DNA of 64,000 nt from Bradyrhizobium roseum. GTDB lineage: Bacteria; Pseudomonadota; Alphaproteobacteria; Rhizobiales; Xanthobacteraceae. The notes beneath the pieces are model-generated. The model made no database searches, was not told the origin of the DNA, and was given only the letters and a program-made list of their open reading frames with translations. This document shows, piece by piece, positions 9,457 through 18,836 of this stretch. The position numbers were made by a program, and so were the translations under genes. Where the stretch lies: positions 7,153,001 to 7,217,000 of the forward strand of contig NZ_CP129212.1 of assembly GCF_030413175.1 (NCBI RefSeq), read 5' to 3'. Every line of letters starts with the position of its first letter. Position 1 is the stretch's first letter.

Positions 9457-9747
9457 ATGACGAAAGAGGACAGAGACCGCGCCCAGGCCCGCGCCGACAA
9501 GGCCGCAAGGGCCGCCGAGGACGCAAAATCCGGCAAAGCGGAGCGTGACGCCTCCGCCAAGGCCGTGCTCGACAACATGGCGAAGCTGAAGGCGTTGCGG
9601 CTGGCGCGCGAGGCCATCGAACCGCAACGTGCGCCCGCCGCGAAAGCTGCAAGGAAACCTTCCTCCGCCGCGAAGCGCGCGAACGAGAAGCCGGTGGCAT
9701 TGTCCGACTGGCTGGCGAGCCAGCAGAACGGCGGACGGCGGACCTGA
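9457..9747 (+). CDS. Small basic protein with a KLKALRLAREA motif, second of two
   Basis: A 96-residue protein with a charged helical N-terminal half (repeated Arg/Ala/Asp/Lys), the KLKALRLAREA motif near residue 43, an Ala/Lys/Pro-rich linker, and an extra C-terminal segment ending ALSDWLASQQNGGRRT that its neighbour lacks. It begins six bases after the previous stop and is probably co-transcribed. It is a likely paralogue of the previous protein by shared motif and layout. Function is unknown. The composition suggests a nucleoid- or RNA-associated role, but that is a guess. Confidence 0.68.
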   Translation: MTKEDRDRAQARADKAARAAEDAKSGKAERDASAKAVLDNMAKLKALRLAREAIEPQRAPAAKAARKPSSAAKRANEKPVALSDWLASQQNGGRRT

Positions 9748-9785
9748 GACAAGGCTTGTAAAGAGTGTCCGTCATCCCCTGGCAA

Positions 9786-9808
9786 AGCGCGAAGTGCTTC
9801 TTCGCGCT
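9786..9808. terminator. Bidirectional hairpin between convergent small genes
   Basis: AGCGCGAAG (9786-9794) and CTTCGCGCT (9800-9808) form a perfect 9-bp stem with a 5-nt loop, inside a longer imperfect palindrome starting at GTCATCCC (9771). It lies between genes that converge at 9747 and 9850. Confidence 0.55.
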
Positions 9809-9849
9809 CGCTGCCGGGACGATGAGGAAAAACCAAGATACCGGCAGCG

Positions 9850-10092
9850 TTATCCCGGTCCCGGCCAATCGATCATCGAGCGCGTCTTGTTCTCGGCGTC
9901 GTAGACCTGAACCTGCAGCATCTGAAACTTGTTCTTCAGCGCCATGCCGGCCTCTTCGGCGGCCTCGACCGTGTCATGATGCGATTTGAAATGACCGTCC
10001 ACGACCAGTGAGTAACCGGTGGTCGGCGCCTTGTCGGCGCGGATGGCTTTGCGCGGCTGCGGTTCTTCTGCCGCAGGGCGGGGCTTCTTCAT
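9850..10092 (-). CDS. Conserved small protein of unknown function
   Basis: An 80-residue cytoplasmic protein starting MKKPRPAAEE. The N-terminal 30 residues are basic and Pro-rich; the rest (GYSLVVDGHFKSHHDTVEAAEEAGMALKNKFQMLQVQVYDAENKT) looks like a small alpha/beta domain. An upstream in-frame extension to 10179 is possible but reads like non-coding sequence. I see no known motif. Real coding is supported by composition and by the clean start after the low-complexity leader. Confidence 0.62.
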   Translation of the reverse strand: MKKPRPAAEEPQPRKAIRADKAPTTGYSLVVDGHFKSHHDTVEAAEEAGMALKNKFQMLQVQVYDAENKTRSMIDWPGPG

Positions 10093-10196
10093 GCTGGCTC
10101 CGTGTGAAAGCCCTTTTGGACAGAACGCCGCAAAAAGGGCGGGAAAGTCTTTGTGGCCGGCGCTAACATGCCGGCCCAACGCGATCGGATTGAGGT

Positions 10197-10221
10197 CATG
10201 CCGATACTCCGAATCGGCATG
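10197..10221 (+). promoter_or_regulatory. Perfect 9-bp inverted repeat upstream of a small gene
   Basis: CATGCCGAT (10197-10205) and ATCGGCATG (10213-10221) flank a 7-nt spacer, 40 bp before the ATG of the next small gene. The shape suits either an operator for a dimeric regulator or an RNA hairpin in the leader. Confidence 0.4.
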
Positions 10222-10260
10222 CAGGGCAACGCCGATTCATCCGACAGAAGAAGGCATCAG

Positions 10261-10416
10261 ATGGGCGGAATGGGCAGGAAGAACGAACCTCCGAAGAAGG
10301 GCGTCGACAAGCCGAAGAAGCCGGATCACGTGCCGGCGGAGGACGATGAATACGAGGACGGCGACATCGCGACGCCGAAGCGGGACCGCGATGGCAATGA
10401 CGACGAGCCGTTGTGA
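10261..10416 (+). CDS. Small acidic/basic hypothetical protein
   Basis: A 51-residue protein starting MGGMGRKNEPP, with a strong purine-rich ribosome site (GAAGAAGG around 10246-10253). The first half is Lys/Pro-rich and the second half strongly acidic (AEDDEYEDGD), so it is probably disordered. A longer in-frame version from 10153 is less likely because it lacks a ribosome site. Function is unknown. Confidence 0.5.
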   Translation: MGGMGRKNEPPKKGVDKPKKPDHVPAEDDEYEDGDIATPKRDRDGNDDEPL

Positions 10417-10453
10417 CGGATGGCGTGTGGCGCCTGCCAATCCTGCGGCCGAA

Positions 10454-11347
10454 CTACACCGGCCGCTCGCCCTTCACGGTCACGCGCGTACCTGACCGTG
10501 TGTGCGGCCAGTAATCCCACATCGCGCGGTGCTGGGCGCAGCGGTTGTCCCAGAAGGCGACGGCGTTTTCGGTCCAGCGAAAGCGGCACTGGAACAGCGG
10601 GTTCTCCGCGTGCTGGTAGAGATAGGCCAGCATGGCGTCGCTCTCGTCGCGCGGGATGCCTGATATGAAGCGCGTGAAGCCGCGGTTGACGTAGAGCGCC
10701 TTCTTGCCCGTGACGGGATGCGTGCGCACGACGGGATGTTCGGCGCGCGGATATTCCACCCGGTCGGCGACGCCGTAATTGGCGTAGAGCCCGCGATAGG
10801 TCTGCTCACCGTCGTGCAGCGCCGTGAGCCCGTCGAGATAGGTCTTCATCCGGTCCGACAGCGCTTCATAGGCCGCATACATGTTGGCGAACAGCGTGTC
10901 GCCGCCGCGCGGCGGGCACTGCCTGATGTAGAGGATCGATCCCATCGGCGGCTCGACGTCGCAGGACACGTCCGAGTGCCAGCCCTCGCCATTGGCGCGC
11001 GGCGAATCCTTGTCGGCATGGATCTTCATCAGCGCCGGATCGCCCTCGTTCGGCGCGGCCGGGTGCACGTGCAACTCGCCGAACTTGCGGCCGAAGGCGA
11101 GATGCTGCTGTGGGGTGATGTGCTGATCGCGAAAGAAGATCACGAGATTTTCGGCGAGCGCGCGATGGATCTCGTCCATCTGGCGGTTGGAGCGTCCGTC
11201 CTCCGAGACGAGCTTGCCGATATCGACGCCGGAGATCTCCGCGCCGATGATCGGCGTCAGCTTTTCGACACCGATGGTTTCGTACGGGTCCGAATCGCCT
11301 GCGACGTGGCGATAACGCGGGCCTTGTTTGCCGGACAGCGAAGACAT
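10454..11347 (-). CDS. TauD/TfdA-family Fe(II)/2-oxoglutarate dioxygenase
   Basis: A 297-residue enzyme of the TauD family, which hydroxylates a substrate carbon using Fe(II), O2 and 2-oxoglutarate. The iron ligands are H124-x-D126 in GWHSDVS and distal H273 in CAQHRAMWDY; R284 is in position to bind 2-oxoglutarate. The opening (IGAEISGVDIGKL) and FRDQHITPQQHLAFGRKFGELHVHP are typical of the family. Taurine, sulfonates and other small acids are known substrates. An Ssu/Tau-type transporter is encoded 17 kb away, but no direct link is visible. It is alone, with flanking genes of unrelated function. Confidence 0.85.
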   Translation of the reverse strand: MSSLSGKQGPRYRHVAGDSDPYETIGVEKLTPIIGAEISGVDIGKLVSEDGRSNRQMDEIHRALAENLVIFFRDQHITPQQHLAFGRKFGELHVHPAAPNEGDPALMKIHADKDSPRANGEGWHSDVSCDVEPPMGSILYIRQCPPRGGDTLFANMYAAYEALSDRMKTYLDGLTALHDGEQTYRGLYANYGVADRVEYPRAEHPVVRTHPVTGKKALYVNRGFTRFISGIPRDESDAMLAYLYQHAENPLFQCRFRWTENAVAFWDNRCAQHRAMWDYWPHTRSGTRVTVKGERPV

Positions 11348-11556
11348 CGGCTTTCTCCCAATCGTTCTTGATTGGGAGACATCGTAGACCAGACGATCCG
11401 GAGCGCAATACGGGCCGCAGCCGAAACGTCAGCGGTTGACGTTGCTGGCCTTCTGGCGGTTCGCCAGTCAGGGAACTCGCGATACAGCACATCGTTGCGG
11501 TTAACCGGCGGCCTGACGCAGCGCCAGTTGGTGATGATGGGGAAGCGGAAGTCGGC

Positions 11557-12843
<1,287 letters not shown>

Positions 12844-13108
12844 GGGGTCTCGAATATCAGGTTTTGGTGACATTCACCAAGGGGGCAGCGAAAGCGCAGT
12901 GCGCCCCGTCACAGATGGATTTTTATGGCCTATATTCAATAGCTTAAGCCGACCATCGCGACCAGCGGCAAGACGGCGGACCTCGTCTTTTCGTTAACCG
13001 CTATATTGGACAGGAATCGCCGAATTGAAAGGGCGGGCATGCTTCCCGGACGCCTTTTCATCGACCCGCCAGAGCCCTAGCATGCCCCGAAAATAACGGG
13101 AGGCGACC

Positions 13109-13984
13109 ATGCCGGGGCGTAACGAGCTGATTTCCACCGCGGAACTCGCCGAGATCCTGGGTCAACCCGATCTACGCCTGTTCGATTGCACCACCTATCT
13201 CGAACCCGCCCCCGAAGGTTCCAGCCAGCCTTATCTTGCCGTGCCCGGGCGCCACACGTTCGAAGCCGGGCATATTCCCGGCGCAGACTTTCTCGATCTG
13301 CAGGGCGAGTTCTCCGACCCCGATACGGCGCTGCGCTTCATGATGCCGGATGCCGCGTTTCTCGAACGCGCGTTCGGCCGCCACGGCGTCGCCAATGCAA
13401 GCCGTGTCGTGCTCTACAGCATTGGCACGCCGATGTGGGCGACGCGGTTCTGGTGGATGCTCGCCTCGCTCGGTTTCGACAACGCCGCCGTGCTCGATGG
13501 CGGTCTCGACAAATGGAAGCTGGAGGGCCGCCCGCTCGACACCGGACCGGCCAAGGGATACCCGCCGGCGACATTCACCGCCAAACCCAGAGACGGATTT
13601 TTCGTCGACAAACACCAGACGCTCGCGGCGACGTCGGAGCGCGGCAGCGTCGTCGTCAACGCGCTCGGTCCGCAATTCCACAAGGGCCTCGAGCCCAGCC
13701 GCTACGGCCGGCCCGGCCGCGTGCCCGGCAGCTGCAACGTCTCGGCGGCGACACTGCTCGATCCCACGACCAAGGCGTTCATCCCGCTCAGTGAAGCAGA
13801 AGCCAAATTCAAGGCGCAGGGGATCACCAAGGACAAGCGCGTGATCGCGTATTGCGGCGGCGGCATCTCGGCAACCGTCGACCTGTTCCTGCTGCACCGG
13901 CTCGGCTACGACAAGCTGACGCTTTACGACGGCTCGATGGGCGAGTGGGCCAAGGATACCGAGCTGCCGATCGAGACGGGATAG
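13109..13984 (+). CDS. Two-domain rhodanese, thiosulfate/3-mercaptopyruvate sulfurtransferase
   Basis: A 291-residue tandem rhodanese that moves sulfane sulfur from thiosulfate or 3-mercaptopyruvate to an acceptor. The N-terminal domain has GRHTFEAGHIPGA and LDGGLDKWKLEG; the C-terminal domain has the catalytic Cys249 in IAYCGGGISAT. The loop CGGGISA differs slightly from the CG[ST]GVTA loop of mercaptopyruvate sulfurtransferases, so thiosulfate cannot be excluded as donor. The ribosome site GGGAGG lies just before the ATG. No signal peptide, so it is cytoplasmic. Confidence 0.88.
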   Translation: MPGRNELISTAELAEILGQPDLRLFDCTTYLEPAPEGSSQPYLAVPGRHTFEAGHIPGADFLDLQGEFSDPDTALRFMMPDAAFLERAFGRHGVANASRVVLYSIGTPMWATRFWWMLASLGFDNAAVLDGGLDKWKLEGRPLDTGPAKGYPPATFTAKPRDGFFVDKHQTLAATSERGSVVVNALGPQFHKGLEPSRYGRPGRVPGSCNVSAATLLDPTTKAFIPLSEAEAKFKAQGITKDKRVIAYCGGGISATVDLFLLHRLGYDKLTLYDGSMGEWAKDTELPIETG

Positions 13985-13998
13985 GCTCTCATTTTCTC

Positions 13999-14024
13999 CA
14001 CCCGCCCCTTGAGGGGGCGGGGTG
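13999..14024. terminator. GC hairpin between convergent genes, repeat family C unit
   Basis: CACCCGCCCC and its near-complement GGGGCGGGGTG flank a short TTGAG loop. It fills the 47-bp gap between the convergent sulfurtransferase and EamA genes and is the same unit that forms the ends of the longer family C elements at 19716, 51572 and 60616. Confidence 0.65.
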
Positions 14025-14031
14025 AGCAAAC

Positions 14032-14958
14032 TCACACCGGGTCCGGCATGACCTTCGGGTCCGGCTTGTTCACGAGATAGAGCCCCGCGATCACCAATAG
14101 CGCTGCGACGCCGAAGGCGACCGTCAGCGTGTCGTGCATGATGAAATAGGCGGCGACGACGCCGAACAGCGGCGTGATGAAAGTGAAGGACGACAATTTG
14201 CTCGGCGAATACCGTTTGATCAGCGCGAACCAGATCACGAAGGTGCAGCCCACGACCCAGATCGCCTGGTACGCCAATAGCGCGATCGACAGCGCACTGG
14301 GCATGTGGGTGATCTTTTCGCCGAAAAGCCACGACGCGCAACCCAGGATCGGAATCGATATCGCGACCTGGTAGCCGAGTGCCTTTTCCGGCGCCGCATT
14401 GCGCAATTTGGTGCCCTTGGCGATCAGCGTGGTGGCGCCCCATAGCGCGCCGCCGGCGACGATCAGCAGGTCGCCCAGCAACACCTTCGCATCCACGTTC
14501 GGCTGCGGCACGCCGATCGCGAGCGCGACACCCGTAAAACTCAATCCGAGACCGCTCCACTGCAGCAGGCTCAGGCGCTCACCGAGAAACTGATAGGAGC
14601 CGAGCGCGACGAAAAACGGCGCGCTGTAAAGAAAAACCGCTGCGCGCGACGCGGACGTAAACACCAGCCCGGTGAAGATCAGCACGAACTCGATACCGAA
14701 AAGCGTGCCGGCGACGAGGCCCGGCACCAGCGAACCGTCGGGTTCGAAGAATTTCACCCCGCGCAGCCAGCCGGCGAACAGCATGACCGGCAGCGCGCCG
14801 GCAGAACGGATCAGCGCCTGCAGCATCGGCGGCACATCGGGCAGCGCGAGCTTTACCGCGATCTGGTTAAAGCCCCAGCTCAGGCACAGCATCAGTACCA
14901 GGGCAATGGCGCCCGCGGAGAGCCCACGCCCGGAATGTTCTGCTTGCTGGGAAGACAT
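14032..14958 (-). CDS. EamA-family (DMT superfamily) transporter
   Basis: A 308-residue inner-membrane protein with two EamA repeats (about residues 16-145 and 160-295) and ten predicted spans. Family motifs include LSWGFNQIAVKLAL in the first repeat and PLFGVVAAYFIMHDTL in the second. Such carriers export amino acids or other small metabolites; the substrate cannot be read from sequence. It begins 31 bp after the zur stop on the same strand, so it is likely co-transcribed with that zinc regulator. Confidence 0.83.
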   Translation of the reverse strand: MSSQQAEHSGRGLSAGAIALVLMLCLSWGFNQIAVKLALPDVPPMLQALIRSAGALPVMLFAGWLRGVKFFEPDGSLVPGLVAGTLFGIEFVLIFTGLVFTSASRAAVFLYSAPFFVALGSYQFLGERLSLLQWSGLGLSFTGVALAIGVPQPNVDAKVLLGDLLIVAGGALWGATTLIAKGTKLRNAAPEKALGYQVAISIPILGCASWLFGEKITHMPSALSIALLAYQAIWVVGCTFVIWFALIKRYSPSKLSSFTFITPLFGVVAAYFIMHDTLTVAFGVAALLVIAGLYLVNKPDPKVMPDPV

Positions 14959-14989
14959 CTATCCTCGTGGCCGGCCTGCCGCCGTGTTG

Positions 14990-15475
14990 TTATTTCTGAC
15001 AGTGCGCGCAGGTGCCGGCGATCTCGACCACCGAAAGTTTTGGAGCAAATCCGAAGGCGCGCGCCGCCGCATTGAGGCTCTGCGCCACCGGCGCGGCAGG
15101 GATTTCTCCGACCGAGCCGCAATGGTCGCAGATCAGAAACGCGACCATCGAGGTTTCGTCATGGTCGTGCGCGCAAGCGAGGAAGGCGTTGCGGCTCTCG
15201 ATCCGGTGGACGAGGCCGTTTTCCATCAAAAAATCCAGCGCGCGGTAGACCGTGATCGGCGCCGGCCGCGGCATCGATTTGGCGAGTTCGTCGATCACCT
15301 CATAGGCGCCGAGCGGGCGGTGGCTCGACAGCAGCGCCTGCAGCACCTGGCGCCGGATCGGGGTGAATTTCTGGGTTCGCCGGGCGCAGACTTCTTCCGC
15401 ATGCGCCATTGCGTCCGCGGCGCAGCGGCCGTGATCGTGGTCGGGCGCAGGAAATGTCGGCCTGGTCGGGGTCAT
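14990..15475 (-). CDS. zur: Zinc-responsive Fur-family repressor
   Basis: A 161-residue Fur-family regulator. The His-rich N-terminus (DHDHGRCAADAM) and the DNA-binding region RRTQKFTPIRRQVLQALLSSHRPLGAYEVIDEL, shown here only to locate it at residues 33-64, match alphaproteobacterial Zur rather than Fur, Mur or Irr. The structural zinc site is CDHCG with a second CAHC pair at the C-terminus, and the sensing region holds HDHDE. Zur represses zinc uptake genes when zinc is plentiful. The MarR gene is divergent. The downstream EamA gene is the only apparent operon partner. Confidence 0.78.
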   Translation of the reverse strand: MTPTRPTFPAPDHDHGRCAADAMAHAEEVCARRTQKFTPIRRQVLQALLSSHRPLGAYEVIDELAKSMPRPAPITVYRALDFLMENGLVHRIESRNAFLACAHDHDETSMVAFLICDHCGSVGEIPAAPVAQSLNAAARAFGFAPKLSVVEIAGTCAHCQK

Positions 15476-15595
15476 CTGACGCGCTTGTAGCAGTTTAGCC
15501 GTTCGGGGGCCAATCCCAAAGCCCGGCCGCCTCCCGGTTCCCCAGCCATGTGCTGGAAGCGGATCAGGCCATTGTTAACGCGCCATGCCATAGTC

Positions 15596-15625
15596 ATAAG
15601 CAAGCTTATTATATGGCAAGCTTAT
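15596..15625 (+). promoter_or_regulatory. Operator-like repeat at the MarR-emrAB promoter
   Basis: ATAAGC-AA-GCTTAT (15596-15609) is a perfect palindrome, and its right part GCAAGCTTAT recurs 16 bp on (15600-15609 and 15616-15625). It lies immediately before the regulator gene in an otherwise GC-rich stretch. This is the usual arrangement for a self-regulated MarR-type repressor. Confidence 0.6.
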
Positions 15626-15638
15626 GGAGGCGAGGCCG

Positions 15639-16118
15639 GTGCGCGGTTCTGTGGATATCAACTTCCTGTTTACCCTCGGCGAGGTGCAGCGGATGGTGCG
15701 CGCCTATGCCGACCGCCAGGCGGCGCGCTACGGCATCACCCGCGCGCAATGGGCGGTGCTGGCCAAGGTCGAACGCACCGAGGGCCTGAAGCAGTCGGAA
15801 CTCGCCGAACAGATGGAGATGCAGCCGATCACGCTGACGCGGCTGATCGACAGGCTCTGCGACAATGGCTGGATCGAACGCCGCGGTGACGAGAAAGACC
15901 GCCGCGTCAACCGCCTCTATCTGCGCAAGGCCGCGCGCCCCCTGCTCGGCAAGCTCGCCGGGCTGCGCTCCGAATTGACCGCGACCGCGCTCGACGGCAT
16001 CAACCCCGCCGACGCCCACCGTCTTCTCGAACAACTCGACCTGATCAAGGAGAACGTTCGCAACGCGATCCAGAATCCGGCGAACGAACCACCGCGAAAG
16101 GAACAGCGTTATGGCTGA
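15639..16118 (+). CDS. MarR-family regulator of the adjacent efflux operon
   Basis: A 159-residue winged-helix regulator with the MarR signature (ITRAQWAVLAKVERTEGLKQ, residues 33-52; LTRLIDRLCDNGWIERRGDEKDRR follows as recognition helix and wing). An ATG at 15624 overlaps the sequence GGAGGCGAGG, which is the natural ribosome site for the in-frame GTG at 15639, so I prefer the GTG. The gene overlaps emrA by 8 bp and sits just after an operator-like palindrome. The arrangement matches EmrR/MprA systems, in which a bound drug or phenolic releases the repressor. Confidence 0.85.
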   Translation: MRGSVDINFLFTLGEVQRMVRAYADRQAARYGITRAQWAVLAKVERTEGLKQSELAEQMEMQPITLTRLIDRLCDNGWIERRGDEKDRRVNRLYLRKAARPLLGKLAGLRSELTATALDGINPADAHRLLEQLDLIKENVRNAIQNPANEPPRKEQRYG

Positions 16119-17268
16119 TCCCGTGCTCAAATTCCCGCCCGAACAGAAGGTGACGCCGTCGCAGCCGAAAGCCGCAGAACCGCGGCACCGGCTGGTGGCC
16201 GGCCTTCGGCGCTACCGCCGCTTTCTTTTGCTGGTGGCGCTGCCGCTGCTCGCGCTGGTGGCCGGCGTGACGTTCTATCTCAATGGCGGCCGCTACGTGA
16301 CCACCGACGACGCCTATGTCGGTGCGCAAAAGATCCTGATCACGCCCGACATCTCCGGCAAGATCGAGAAAGTCGTGGTGAAGGAGGGCCAGCAGGTCAA
16401 CCCCGGCGACGTTCTGTTCGAGATCGATCCGGTGCCGTTCCGCCTCGCCGTCGCGCAGGCGAAGGCCAACCTCGCGCAAGCCAACGTCACCTATGACAAT
16501 CTGGTTGCCGACCTCAAGATCTACGGCCAGATGGCCGAGCTTTCGCAGCAGGGCATGGATCTCAAAAAGCGCGATGTCGATCGCAAGTCGTCGCTGGTGA
16601 AGAACAACTTCGGCTCACAGCTCGACCTCGACAACGCGTCCACCGCGCTCGTCACCGCGAGCGCGCAGTACCAGTTGCTGCAGCAGAAGATCGCCACTGC
16701 CAGGGCGCAGCTGCTGGGCAACCCCGAGCTGCCGATCGCCGAATTCCCACCCTTTGCCCAGGCCAAGGCGGCGCTCGACCAGGCCCAGCGCAACCTCGAC
16801 CACACGGTGATGCGCGCGCCGATGGCCGGCATCGCGACACAAGTCGAGCAGATTCAGCTCGGCCGCTTCGTGACCGCCGGCATGGCGGTGTTCAGCATCA
16901 TCGACACTTCCAATCCGTGGGTCGATGCCAATCCGAAGGAGTCGGATTTTACCCATGTCGCGGTGGGCCAGACCGTCACGATTGAGGTCGATGCGTTTCC
17001 CAATCATGTGTTCAAGGGCACGATCGGTTCGCTCTCGCCCGGCACCGGCGCGCAGTTTGCGATCCTGCCGCCCCAGAACGCGTCGGGCAATTTCGTGAAA
17101 GTGGTGCAACGCGTGCCGGTGCGGATCTATTTCGACAAGAACGACAAGTTCGTCCGCAAGCTGAAGGCCGGCATGAGCGTCTACGCCACGATCGACACCA
17201 ACCATCGCCGCTCGCTGGCCGCCCTGCTCGGCCTGACGCCGGCGGTGGCGAACCACGATCCTGAGTAG
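16111..17268 (+). CDS. emrA: EmrA-type membrane fusion protein
   Basis: A 385-residue HlyD/EmrA adaptor: a cytoplasmic tail, one membrane span (about residues 32-53), a TTDDAYVGAQ biotinyl/lipoyl-like half motif, a coiled-coil hairpin (about 110-215), the second lipoyl half (MRAPMAGIATQV) and a beta-barrel region. It links the EmrB pump to an outer-membrane channel for export of hydrophobic toxic compounds. It starts within the end of the MarR gene and stops 5 bp before emrB. No TolC-like gene is nearby. Confidence 0.88.
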   Translation: MADPVLKFPPEQKVTPSQPKAAEPRHRLVAGLRRYRRFLLLVALPLLALVAGVTFYLNGGRYVTTDDAYVGAQKILITPDISGKIEKVVVKEGQQVNPGDVLFEIDPVPFRLAVAQAKANLAQANVTYDNLVADLKIYGQMAELSQQGMDLKKRDVDRKSSLVKNNFGSQLDLDNASTALVTASAQYQLLQQKIATARAQLLGNPELPIAEFPPFAQAKAALDQAQRNLDHTVMRAPMAGIATQVEQIQLGRFVTAGMAVFSIIDTSNPWVDANPKESDFTHVAVGQTVTIEVDAFPNHVFKGTIGSLSPGTGAQFAILPPQNASGNFVKVVQRVPVRIYFDKNDKFVRKLKAGMSVYATIDTNHRRSLAALLGLTPAVANHDPE

Positions 17269-17273
17269 ACCGC

Positions 17274-18833
17274 ATGGCCACGCCGGACGCACCAACGGCT
17301 GCCGTTCCGGGCCTTCGCCGGAATATGGTGACGATTTGCGCCATGACCGCGACGATCATGCAGGCGCTCGATACGACCATTGCCAACGTCGCGCTGCCCT
17401 ATATGCAGGGCACGCTGTCGGCCTCGCAGGACCAGATCAACTGGGTGCTGACCTCCTATATCGTCGCCGCCGCGATCATGACCGCACCGGTGGGCTGGAT
17501 CGCCAACCGCTTCGGCCGCAAACGCATCTTCATCATCTGCTCGGCCGGCTTCACCATTGCGTCGGTGATGTGCGGGCTGGCGCAGGACATCACCCAGATG
17601 GTGCTGTTTCGACTGCTGCAGGGCGTGTTCGGCGCAGCGCTGGTGCCGCTGTCGCAGGCCGTGATGCTCGATTCCTACACGCTGCAGGAACGCGCGAAGG
17701 CGATGGCGATCTGGGGCATGGGCGTGATGATGGGGCCGATCATGGGCCCGTCGCTCGGCGCCTGGCTGACCGAGACCTATTCCTGGCACTGGGTGTTCTT
17801 CGTCAACCTGCCGTTCGGCGTCATCACCGTGCTCGGCCTCATGATCTTCATGGACGAAACGAAGAAGGACGCCGCGCTGCGCTTCGACTGGTTCGGCTTC
17901 ACCGCGCTGGCGGTCGCGATCGGCGCGCTGCAGCTCGCGCTCGATCGCGGCGAGCAGCTCGACTGGCTGGAATCCAACGAGATCATCGCCGAGTTCATCG
18001 TCTCCGCCATCGGCTTCTACTACTTCCTGGCACATTCGCTGACCGCGCAGCGTCCATTCATTCAGTTTGCGCTGTTCAAGGACAGGAATTTCGTCGGCGG
18101 CTGCGTGTTCATGGCCGTGATGGGGCTGGTGCTGTTCTCGACCATGGCGCTGTCGTCGCCGTTCCTGCAGAACGTAATCGGCTATCCGATCATCACGGCC
18201 GGCCTGCTGCTGGCGACCCGCGGCTGCGGCACGTTCGTGGCGATGATGCTGGTCGGCCGCCTGATGCGTTATATCGAGGCTCGCACGCTGATCATCTCGG
18301 GCCTCAGCATCACCACCATGTCGCTGTTCTACATGACCGGCTGGACCGACCAGACCGGCGTCACCGAAATCGTGGTCATCAGCGTGGTGCAGGGTTTTGG
18401 CTTCGGCCTGGTGTTCGTGCCGCTCTCCACCGTTGCGTTCCTGACGCTGCCCAATCATCTGCGCACCGACGGCACCTCGATGCTGACGCTGATGCGCAAC
18501 GTCGCCAGCTCGATCGGGATTTCGCTCGTCATCGCGCAGCTGACGCAGGGCACGCGCCACACCTACGCGATCTTGTCGGAGAATATCAATCCGTTCAATC
18601 ATGCCCTGCAGATGCCGAACGTGCGCGGCATGATCGATCTTGCGACCGACCAGGGCCGCGCCGTGGCTGATATGCTGGTCAAGGTGCAGGCGCAGATCAT
18701 CGCATTCTCGCACGACTACCAGATGGTGATGATCTTCACCGCCTGCGCGATCCCGCTTGCCATCATGATCGGCTCGACCAAGGCCGCCCTGCGCGCACAG
18801 TCGGCGGCGCCCGATCATGCGGTGATCGAGTAG
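17274..18833 (+). CDS. emrB: EmrB-type MFS drug exporter (DHA2 family)
   Basis: A 519-residue major facilitator of the 14-span DHA2 family. Motifs include LDTTIANVALPYMQG in the first span, the loop WIANRFGRKR between spans 2 and 3, and the motif C-like GMGVMMGPIMGPSLGAWLTE. It exports drugs or aromatic toxins by proton antiport together with EmrA. It is the third gene of the MarR-emrA-emrB operon. Its stop lies 3 bp from the end of the convergent AroE-like gene. Confidence 0.9.
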   Translation: MATPDAPTAAVPGLRRNMVTICAMTATIMQALDTTIANVALPYMQGTLSASQDQINWVLTSYIVAAAIMTAPVGWIANRFGRKRIFIICSAGFTIASVMCGLAQDITQMVLFRLLQGVFGAALVPLSQAVMLDSYTLQERAKAMAIWGMGVMMGPIMGPSLGAWLTETYSWHWVFFVNLPFGVITVLGLMIFMDETKKDAALRFDWFGFTALAVAIGALQLALDRGEQLDWLESNEIIAEFIVSAIGFYYFLAHSLTAQRPFIQFALFKDRNFVGGCVFMAVMGLVLFSTMALSSPFLQNVIGYPIITAGLLLATRGCGTFVAMMLVGRLMRYIEARTLIISGLSITTMSLFYMTGWTDQTGVTEIVVISVVQGFGFGLVFVPLSTVAFLTLPNHLRTDGTSMLTLMRNVASSIGISLVIAQLTQGTRHTYAILSENINPFNHALQMPNVRGMIDLATDQGRAVADMLVKVQAQIIAFSHDYQMVMIFTACAIPLAIMIGSTKAALRAQSAAPDHAVIE

Positions 18834-18836
18834 CCG

